This document shows, in pieces, positions 1 to 5,286 of a stretch of 5,286 nt of DNA. The stretch spans positions 1-5,286 of the forward strand of contig JAJFML010000102.1 in the NCBI GenBank assembly GCA_021772195.1, in the 5' to 3' direction. Below the pieces are notes generated by a model that did not search any database, was not told where the DNA came from, and saw only the letters and a list, made by a program, of their open reading frames with translations. Both the position numbers and the translations under genes were made by a program. The stretch comes from Chlamydiota bacterium. Lineage in GTDB: Bacteria; Chlamydiota; Chlamydiia; Chlamydiales; SM23-39. The number at the start of each line of letters is the position of its first letter. Positions within the stretch are counted from its first letter, which is position 1.

Positions 1-471
1 TTTCAAAAAGAGAACCTGGAAGAAATCATTCGAAGGTCTGTTCAAATCAAGATGGAAGTGGTTAGGGAGGATGCGCGTGAAAAAGGGCTCCGGCAGATCC
101 TTAATTTTGGACATACAGTAGGTCATGCAATCGAGCATGTAAGCGGGCACTTAGTCACTCACGGAGAGGCTGTTTTTATAGGCCTCTTGATAGAGAGTAG
201 AATTTCTTTTGAGATGGGGCTTTTATCTGAGGAAGATTTAAAGCGAATTTTTAACCTTAGACCTGGTTATTCTTTTCCTAACTTTTCTTTTGAAAAAATT
301 TGGGAGTCAATGAAAGTTGATAAGAAAAATTTGAATCATGCTCCTCATTTTGTTTTAATCGAGGAAATAGGAAAAGTCCATAAGATTGAATCCACTTTTT
401 CGGTTCCAATTGAAAAAGAACTAGTTGAAAAATCTTTTAATCTTTGTCGAATAAACTCAGCTTTATTATAA
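1..471 (+). CDS. aroB: 3-dehydroquinate synthase, C-terminal part (5' end outside window)
   Basis: AroB converts DAHP to 3-dehydroquinate, the second step of the shikimate pathway, in the cytoplasm using NAD+ and a divalent metal. The frame is open from base 1, so the first 156 visible codons are the end of a longer gene (the family is about 360 residues). The visible part begins in the conserved helix with K17 and the VVREDAREKGLRQ segment. It then has the hallmark LNFGHTVGHAIE at visible residues 34-45. The first histidine of that motif (bases 112-114) and the histidine of THGEA (bases 160-162), 16 residues apart, match the two metal-ligand histidines of the family. A later MKVDKKN segment and the VLIEEIGKV strand also fit. 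The distance from the first metal histidine to the C-terminus (118 residues) is close to that in E. coli AroB, so the end is intact. The stop is TAA; the next gene starts 7 bases later. Confidence 0.97.
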   Translation, partial: FQKENLEEIIRRSVQIKMEVVREDAREKGLRQILNFGHTVGHAIEHVSGHLVTHGEAVFIGLLIESRISFEMGLLSEEDLKRIFNLRPGYSFPNFSFEKIWESMKVDKKNLNHAPHFVLIEEIGKVHKIESTFSVPIEKELVEKSFNLCRINSALL

Positions 472-472
472 T
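444..472 (+). promoter_or_regulatory. candidate sigma70-type promoter at the end of aroB
   Basis: A perfect TATAAT (467-472) lies 17 bp downstream of TTGTCG (444-449), which matches 4 of 6 positions of the -35 consensus. The TATAAT includes the aroB stop codon. Transcription would be expected to begin about 7 bases later, at or next to the ATG at 479, giving a leaderless or nearly leaderless mRNA for the hydrolase. The surrounding AT-rich sequence makes chance matches likely, so this is only a candidate. Confidence 0.3.
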
Positions 473-478
473 TAATAT

Positions 479-1303
479 ATGTCAAACTCAATTAGTTTAT
501 TTACGCCAGCTGTTTCATCTAGGTCATGTCATACAATTGCCTTAGATTATATAAAAAGTTTTGCAAGACAGATTCTCTATTCTGCTCAAATGCACTATCA
601 CCGTATGTTTGCATCTGACTTGATAAGTAATGTTGAGTGGAAAAGAGAGAGTGCGGGACTCGTTGTTTTAGTGCATGGTCTTAGAAGCTATCCAGCTGCA
701 TGGTTTTCTCAAATCAAACTTTTAAAAAGATATCCTATGGTCGATCTTTCTGTGCCTTCTGTTACCAAAAAGGGGATGTGTTCACTTGAAGAAGCAGCTT
801 TTCCTATTTTAGAAGTTTTGAAAGATTATGCTGAAAAATATCCAGGGAAACCAATTGGTGTTTTAGGTGTTTCCAATGGCAGTAGAATCGCTACTTGGTT
901 AGAGGTTAAGATGCGAAAGGAGTTTCCAAAGACTCCTATGCGCATTTCAACCATTGCAGGTGTGCATTTTGGCTCTAGCCAGATGAACCTTTTAAAGCGT
1001 TTGGGAGCTGTAGGTTTTCTCTATCCTCAATCTCTTTCTGAGGAACTTGCCTATGGAAGTCGGAAGGCGAAAGAGTTGTTAAACAAAGTATCATCTGCTC
1101 TTCCAAAAAAGTGTGCGCCTAGATCTTATGAATTTTTTGCAACCACTGAAGATTTATTGATTCCAGATAATGAATCCTCTTTACCAGTTTTGGGCAAAGG
1201 AGAAAAAAGATATCTTCTTCACGGTCATAGCCATGATTCTATTGTTACAGCGGTAGCAAAAAAGCAAGTCAGCGGACTTATTGCTTGGATGAGGCAGTTT
1301 TAG
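479..1303 (+). CDS. alpha/beta hydrolase (esterase/lipase-like), substrate unknown
   Basis: This 274-residue protein looks like a serine hydrolase of the alpha/beta fold. The first core strand ends in LVVLVHG with the oxyanion-type HG at 66-67. The nucleophile elbow is GVSNG at 130-134 (GxSxG, S132 as nucleophile). A late TTEDLLIPD segment offers D225 (or D230) as the acid, and LHGHSHD at 247-253 offers H250 or H252 as the base. The catalytic order Ser-Asp-His is correct. The first 55 residues precede the fold; I see no clear signal peptide or membrane segment, so a cytoplasmic location is likely. An in-frame stop at 473-475 makes ATG 479 the most upstream ATG. It has no Shine-Dalgarno sequence, and internal ATGs at 590 and 605 have none either, so the start is not certain. 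The gene lies 7 bp after aroB and its TAG overlaps the proposed aroDE start by one base, suggesting co-expression with shikimate genes. That does not show what it hydrolyses; no specific family can be named. Confidence 0.8.
   Translation: MSNSISLFTPAVSSRSCHTIALDYIKSFARQILYSAQMHYHRMFASDLISNVEWKRESAGLVVLVHGLRSYPAAWFSQIKLLKRYPMVDLSVPSVTKKGMCSLEEAAFPILEVLKDYAEKYPGKPIGVLGVSNGSRIATWLEVKMRKEFPKTPMRISTIAGVHFGSSQMNLLKRLGAVGFLYPQSLSEELAYGSRKAKELLNKVSSALPKKCAPRSYEFFATTEDLLIPDNESSLPVLGKGEKRYLLHGHSHDSIVTAVAKKQVSGLIAWMRQF
1287..1294 (+). promoter_or_regulatory. ribosome binding site deciding the aroDE start
   Basis: GGATGAGG, inside the last codons of the hydrolase gene, is a good Shine-Dalgarno sequence with 8 bases to the GTG at 1303. 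It is misplaced for the alternative TTG at 1285, which has no convincing site upstream. It therefore favours GTG 1303 as the start. Confidence 0.6.
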
Positions 1304-2604
1304 TGCTCGCCACTGTAATTGATGATCCAAATACAGACCTAAGAGATACTGTGAAATACTCGGATCTCATTGAATACCGTTTTGATCTCTTTTCTGAATT
1401 TGATTTCGCTCTATTAAAAAACCGTATAATGCCCTCTATTTTTACCCATCGAAATGCTCCTCTTTCTCTTCTAGAAAAACTGGCCCATTTTAAACCTGAG
1501 TATATGGATATCGAGCATGGGTATCCGCTCTATTTCTATGAAAGGATTCAAAAAATATCGCCAACTACTAAGCTCATTGTTTCCTATCACAATTATGATG
1601 AGGTACCATGTTTAAAATCTCTTTTTGAAGAGATGAAAAAGCCTTTTGATTGTATCTACAAAATCGCAAGTATGGCGAATAATAGTTTGGATCTATTAAG
1701 AATGATGCTCTTTTTAAAAGAGAGTGAGAATTTGATGACAGTCATTGCCATGGGAGAGTATGGTAGACCATCCAGAGTGATGGGAAAAGTTTTGGGTAAT
1801 GCCATTGATTATTGCTCTATGGGCGAGAGTATGCCAGGGCTCGGGCAGATATCCCTTGCAGAGTTGCATGATATTTACAACTATTGCTCTTTAAATGAGA
1901 AAACAGAGTTCTATGGTCTTATTGGAGATCCCATAAATAGGAGTCCAGGACACATTTTTCATAACCGCCTTTTTAAGTCTAATGAGCAAAATAGCGTCTA
2001 CCTAAAGTTTCGCGTAGATAGAGAAGAATTAAGTGGTTTTATTGAGGGGATTAAAGCTCTTCCTTTTAGAGGTCTTAGCGTGACCATGCCTCTTAAAGAA
2101 GAGCTGGAAAGTGGAAGGGCTATCAATACCGTGAATTTAGAAGATGGAGATGTGACCTTTACCAACACAGACGGAAAAGGTGCACTCGATGTCATAGAAA
2201 AAAGAGGGTTCGTTAGAGGGAAAAGAGTATTGATTTGGGGGGCTGGCGGAAGCGCAAAAGCGATCTATGAGGAAGCTATAAATCGCGGTGCAGAGGTCTT
2301 TGTTATCAACCGAACAAAATCAAAAGCTGTAGAGGTTGCAGGCAAGAGAGGATTTGGACTTCATGAGATGCAAGGTTCATATGATATTTTCATTAATACA
2401 ACCTCTGTGCAAAGTGAGTATCCCATAGAGCTTTTATCCCATACCCTTATTATGGATATCAATCACAATCCAGAGACTAAGCTTCTGCAAGATGCTAGAA
2501 AAAAGGGCTGCAGTGTGATTTTGGGAAGAGAGATGTTTGAAAGGCAGGCCTTTCTTCAGCAGAAGTTCTGGCTATCCCGAAGTCGGATCTACATCAATCA
2601 ATAA
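1303..2604 (+). CDS. aroDE: bifunctional 3-dehydroquinate dehydratase / shikimate dehydrogenase
   Basis: This 433-residue fusion carries out two consecutive shikimate steps: dehydration of 3-dehydroquinate, then NADPH-dependent reduction of 3-dehydroshikimate to shikimate. Residues about 1-195 are a type I dehydroquinase: EYRFD (E24, R26), R50, H96 in SYHNY, Schiff-base lysine K120 in YKIASM, R158 in GRPSR, and Q182 in GLGQ. Residues about 203-433 are AroE: GLIGDPINRS (S214), VTMPLK with catalytic K265, INT at 274-276, NTDG with D290, the nucleotide-binding GAGGSAKA (313-320), NRT at 336-338 (NADP-type), and a C-terminal helix with Q415. Start: GTG at 1303 gives MLATVID, resembling what I recall of Chlamydia AroDE, and has a good ribosome site; a TTG at 1285 would add six residues. 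Oddities: the dehydratase lacks the EGG glutamate and the SAPGQ serine, and the AroE part lacks about 11 residues between K265 and N275. The 3' end overlaps priA on the other strand. Confidence 0.96.
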   Translation: MLATVIDDPNTDLRDTVKYSDLIEYRFDLFSEFDFALLKNRIMPSIFTHRNAPLSLLEKLAHFKPEYMDIEHGYPLYFYERIQKISPTTKLIVSYHNYDEVPCLKSLFEEMKKPFDCIYKIASMANNSLDLLRMMLFLKESENLMTVIAMGEYGRPSRVMGKVLGNAIDYCSMGESMPGLGQISLAELHDIYNYCSLNEKTEFYGLIGDPINRSPGHIFHNRLFKSNEQNSVYLKFRVDREELSGFIEGIKALPFRGLSVTMPLKEELESGRAINTVNLEDGDVTFTNTDGKGALDVIEKRGFVRGKRVLIWGAGGSAKAIYEEAINRGAEVFVINRTKSKAVEVAGKRGFGLHEMQGSYDIFINTTSVQSEYPIELLSHTLIMDINHNPETKLLQDARKKGCSVILGREMFERQAFLQQKFWLSRSRIYINQ

Positions 2605-4779
2605 TCTTACCTTAGAAGGTATTTGGAAGTGCGCTTTTACATGGGTGACATTTTCAATGAGTTTCAACATCTGCTCTGAACGGATCAAAAATTGAAAGCG
2701 AAAGCGATCTTTGACTTTTGCATGGATTGCAGGGATGACGGGATGGATTTTATCGCCAGGCGATAGATTTTTAAGAATTTCTTCACGAAAACATTCTGCT
2801 ATTTGCTTTGCTCCCTTTTCATTTGTGCTAGAGAATGTCAATTTGATCATTCTCGAGAAAGGCGGGAAGAGAAAGAGCTTTCTTGATTCTAGCTCTTCTT
2901 TATAGAAGTTTAAGTAGTCTTGATTCATCGCCATTTTAATTACGGGGTGCTCAGGCATACGCGTTTGGATGATGACCTCGCCCTCGATCTCCTCACGGCC
3001 AGCTCTTCCCGCTACTTGAGTGATGAGTTGAAAGACATTTTCAGGCGCTCTAAAGTCGGGGATAGAAAGCGCACCATCTGTGTTGAGAACGCCAACTAAA
3101 GAGACGGATGGGAAGTGAAATCCTTTGGCGATCATTTGCGTTCCGATAAGAACATCTGCTTTCCCCGAACGAAAAGCATCGAAGAGATCTTCATGTGAGG
3201 TTTTTTTGCGAGTGGTATCTCTGTCCATACGAAGCGTGCGAATGTCGGGAAGGATCGCATTGAGGGAGCGCTCAATATGTTCTGTGCCAAAACCTTTGAA
3301 TTTAAAGGTGTCGAGAGATGAGCAGGAAGGACACTTTCTGGGAGAAGGGAGATAATAGTCGCAAAGATGGCAACGCAGAATATTTTCTTTTTTGTGATAG
3401 GTAAGTGAGATATCGCAGTGCGGGCAAGAGATAATGTTGGAACAGCTGGTGCAGGCTTGAGAGGCGTGAAAGCCGCGCCGGTTTAAAAAGAGAAGAGTTT
3501 GCTCGCCTTTTTGGTATCTCGTTTTTATTCCTTCAAGGAGATCGTTTGAGAAGTGGGTGTAGCCGCCATTTTTCTCATACTCTTTTACCATGTCGATGAT
3601 CTTAACTTTGGGAAGAGAGGCATTGGCAGCTCTTTTAGTCATGGAAGAGAGAGCGTACTTTCCTTTTTCTGCTTTATAGAAGCTTTCTAGAGAAGGAGTG
3701 GCAGAGCCTAAGACGATGCAAGCATTTTGCATTTTTGCGCGCATGATGGCGACGTCTCTCGCCTGATAGCAAGGGGACTCTTCGGTTTGCTTGTAGGAAG
3801 AGTCGTGTTCTTCATCGATGATGATGAGTCCCAAATCTTTAGCGGGAGAGAAGATCGCAGATCTGGCACCCAATATAATGGGCGCTTTTCCCTCTAAGAT
3901 TTTCGACCAATCAGACGATCTCTCTCCGAGAGATCTTTTGTGATGGAGAATGGCTATGGGTTCTTTGAAACGGGCGCGAAATTTTTCAATGAGTTGAGAT
4001 GTGAGGGCAACTTCGGGAACAAGCACTATGACAGACTGGCCTTGGTCGATTGCTTTTTGCATGAGCTGCATATAGACTTCGGTTTTACCGGAGCCTGTGA
4101 TGCCGTGAAGTAGGTGGACCTGAAACTTTTTCTCGTTCATCGTCTTTCCAATCTTTTCAAATGCTTTTTGTTGCTCTTCTTTTAGTGTTTTTGGTTTTGT
4201 TTCAAAGTAGTTTTCAAAAAGAGAGTCGGAGGCTTCAATTTTTTTAGATTTGATGAGCTTTTTTTTCAGAAGTGAATCGATCGGGCTCTTAGAAATCTTG
4301 AGGTCATCTGTGAGGTCATGCTGATAGGCGCCATTTTCTTTGAGCAGATATTCGAGCGCTGCACTTTGGGCTGGAAATGTTCTTCTTAAATCTTTGACTG
4401 CCTCGATTAGAGTCTCTTTTGTCTTGTTTAGTGTGAGATAGACTTTGGTTTTTGCTTTCACTTCTTTGCGAATCGAGGGCGGAATCATGCATTTGAAGAC
4501 TTGGTCAAGGGGAGCTATGTAATATTTAGCCATCCACAGCCCTAGCTTAAAGAGCTCAGGTCTGATCCAAGTATTTTCTGGCAAGACTCCCAAGAGAGGC
4601 TTTACTTTTGGAACATCGGAATCATCTTTTAGTGCGTAGATATAGCCTCGCAATTTCCTTCCACGCAGAGTTGTTTCGATTCTTGCACCGGGTTTTAAGA
4701 TGGTGAGTAGAGATGGAGGAACTGAGTAGTCTAATACCTTATCAATGTGGGTATCGAGGACAACGGAGGCGTACTTCAT
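2572..4779 (-). CDS. priA: primosomal protein N', replication restart helicase PriA
   Basis: PriA is a superfamily 2, 3'-5' DNA helicase that recognises abandoned replication forks and starts replisome reloading. At 735 residues it is full length (E. coli PriA is about 732). The N-terminal fork-binding domain (about 1-100) includes GRKLRGYI, and a winged-helix-like region follows to about 180. Helicase lobe 1 has Walker A GITGSGKT (226-233), PEVALTSQL, GARSAIF, Walker B DEEH (322-325) and GSATPSLES (358-366). Lobe 2 has FLNRRGF (431-437), GTQMIAKGFHFP (546-557) and QVAGRAGR (588-595). All eight zinc-binding cysteines are present: C443, C446, C452, C455, C470, C473, C483 and C486. The protein ends in the typical DVDP segment. 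ATG 4779 is fixed by an in-frame TGA four codons upstream and overlaps the preceding stop as ATGA, implying translational coupling. Its last 33 bases overlap the end of aroDE. No motif is damaged. Confidence 0.98.
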   Translation of the reverse strand: MKYASVVLDTHIDKVLDYSVPPSLLTILKPGARIETTLRGRKLRGYIYALKDDSDVPKVKPLLGVLPENTWIRPELFKLGLWMAKYYIAPLDQVFKCMIPPSIRKEVKAKTKVYLTLNKTKETLIEAVKDLRRTFPAQSAALEYLLKENGAYQHDLTDDLKISKSPIDSLLKKKLIKSKKIEASDSLFENYFETKPKTLKEEQQKAFEKIGKTMNEKKFQVHLLHGITGSGKTEVYMQLMQKAIDQGQSVIVLVPEVALTSQLIEKFRARFKEPIAILHHKRSLGERSSDWSKILEGKAPIILGARSAIFSPAKDLGLIIIDEEHDSSYKQTEESPCYQARDVAIMRAKMQNACIVLGSATPSLESFYKAEKGKYALSSMTKRAANASLPKVKIIDMVKEYEKNGGYTHFSNDLLEGIKTRYQKGEQTLLFLNRRGFHASQACTSCSNIISCPHCDISLTYHKKENILRCHLCDYYLPSPRKCPSCSSLDTFKFKGFGTEHIERSLNAILPDIRTLRMDRDTTRKKTSHEDLFDAFRSGKADVLIGTQMIAKGFHFPSVSLVGVLNTDGALSIPDFRAPENVFQLITQVAGRAGREEIEGEVIIQTRMPEHPVIKMAMNQDYLNFYKEELESRKLFLFPPFSRMIKLTFSSTNEKGAKQIAECFREEILKNLSPGDKIHPVIPAIHAKVKDRFRFQFLIRSEQMLKLIENVTHVKAHFQIPSKVRLLIDVDPTSG
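3917..3939 (+). repeat. perfect 8-bp inverted repeat followed by TTTT, inside priA
   Basis: GATCTCTC (3917-3924) and GAGAGATC (3928-3935) are exact reverse complements around a 3-base loop and are followed on the plus strand by TTTT. It resembles a weak intrinsic terminator for plus-strand (antisense to priA) transcription. It lies within conserved helicase coding sequence (the SLGERSSDW segment), so it may be coincidental. Confidence 0.3.
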
Positions 4780-5286
4780 GCAAGGATCTCAATTTTTTTT
4801 GAGAGCGCCTTCCAAAGTGAGCATTTGAGTCCAGGGTCTTTAAAATAGAGGGATAGATCAGGAAGCAAAAAGAGAGGAATATCACCAAGATAGCATTCCA
4901 TCTTCTGAGGGATTTCCCGGTAGAAGCTCATGAGAGCTTTCTGCTCAAAGATAGCATAATCAGGTGCAATGATTAGCTTTAGCTCAGGCGCTGCTAGAAA
5001 AGCGTCCCATCTATTCTCCTTTTCTATCGCTTGCGCATCTATCAATTTGCAAGGATGGAAATAGGTGTCTATTGCGGAGGATACTTCTGTTAAAAACTGG
5101 CTGATCTCTCTTTTGTCATTGAAGCCTAAAAGAGTGATTGGAGCTGCTTGATTTTTATATTTGTAGCTTGTGGAGATGCGTTTTGCGTCGTGATCGGAGA
5201 GGGGAGTGTCGTAAAGTGCTAATCTAGGGCTTAATTTAAGGATCTCTTTTTTAACATCTTCTAGATGATCATTTTTGACTTTGGGC
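4776..5286 (-). CDS. unrecognised protein upstream of priA, C-terminal part (start outside window)
   Basis: The frame is open without a stop from base 5285 to the TGA at 4776-4778, giving 169 visible residues; the true start lies beyond the window. A TTG at 5043-5045 is in frame but is internal: the 80 codons before it read as normal protein (for example RLALYDTPLSD and AAPITLLGF). I do not recognise the family. It appears soluble and mixed alpha/beta, with alternating hydrophobic strands (LKLIIAPDY, DIPLFLLPDL), no transmembrane stretch, and a basic C-terminal helix DPGLKCSLWKALSKK. Its stop overlaps the priA start as ATGA, so the two are almost certainly co-translated. The position suggests a link to replication restart. 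The C-terminal P-x-L...DP..K.xLW..L pattern faintly recalls the psi subunit of DNA polymerase III (HolD), but this is a weak resemblance and not an assignment. Confidence 0.8.
   Translation of the reverse strand, partial: PKVKNDHLEDVKKEILKLSPRLALYDTPLSDHDAKRISTSYKYKNQAAPITLLGFNDKREISQFLTEVSSAIDTYFHPCKLIDAQAIEKENRWDAFLAAPELKLIIAPDYAIFEQKALMSFYREIPQKMECYLGDIPLFLLPDLSLYFKDPGLKCSLWKALSKKIEILA

Noticed and set aside
1285..1302. TTG at 1285 as the aroDE start
   Set aside because: It lacks a ribosome site, while GTG 1303 has GGATGAGG at proper spacing and gives an N-terminus fitting the family.
1998..2195. Minus-strand open frame of 65 codons
   Set aside because: It lies fully antisense to the well-conserved AroE domain, has no recognisable motif, and has low-complexity Ser/Leu-rich content typical of a shadow frame.
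2711..2905. Plus-strand open frame of 64 codons
   Set aside because: Entirely antisense to the PriA C-terminal domain, with no protein-like pattern or independent expression signal.
3125..3355. Plus-strand open frame of 76 codons
   Set aside because: Antisense to the PriA zinc-binding and helicase region; the composition reflects the complement of PriA codons.
4776..4800. Run of eight A (minus strand) near the end of the upstream gene as a frameshift site fusing it to PriA
   Set aside because: A -1 shift would enter the PriA frame but meets a TGA immediately after the A-run, before the priA ATG, so no fusion protein results. Ordinary ATGA coupling explains the junction.
4776..5045. A short 89-residue gene starting at TTG 5045
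   Set aside because: The same frame stays open and protein-like to the window edge at 5285, so the TTG is an internal leucine codon of a longer gene.

Overview
The window is ordinary, densely packed bacterial coding DNA, most likely from a member of the Chlamydiota. The best clue is a single protein carrying 3-dehydroquinate dehydratase (AroD) followed by shikimate dehydrogenase (AroE). This fusion is characteristic of chlamydiae (and plants), and here it lies just downstream of aroB, as in Chlamydia. The low-GC look and a hydrolase gene between aroB and aroDE suggest an environmental (Parachlamydia/Waddlia/Simkania-like) lineage rather than Chlamydia itself. This placement is inference; no rRNA or other taxonomic marker is present.

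Layout. The plus strand (1-2604) holds the end of a shikimate-pathway operon: the C-terminal half of aroB (1-471), an alpha/beta hydrolase of unknown substrate (479-1303), and aroDE (best start GTG at 1303, end 2604). Gaps are 7 bp and -1 bp. The minus strand (5286 down to 2572) holds a second transcription unit: the C-terminal part of an unrecognised protein (4776-5286, start outside the window) overlapping by ATGA the primosomal helicase gene priA (2572-4779). The two units converge, and the 3' ends of aroDE and priA overlap by 33 bp. There is no non-coding stretch longer than a few bases.

How the genes work together. AroB makes 3-dehydroquinate from DAHP. AroDE then dehydrates it to 3-dehydroshikimate and reduces that to shikimate, so the aro genes cover three consecutive reactions toward chorismate. 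The hydrolase is co-encoded but has no established role in the pathway. PriA reloads the replisome at stalled forks; the protein encoded before it may be replication-linked, but only by position and a weak motif resemblance.

I found no clearly new biological system. The points most worth checking are sequence departures within AroDE (a short active-site segment and several substituted family residues), a possible leaderless promoter for the hydrolase, the overlapping convergent gene ends, and the identity of the protein upstream of priA.
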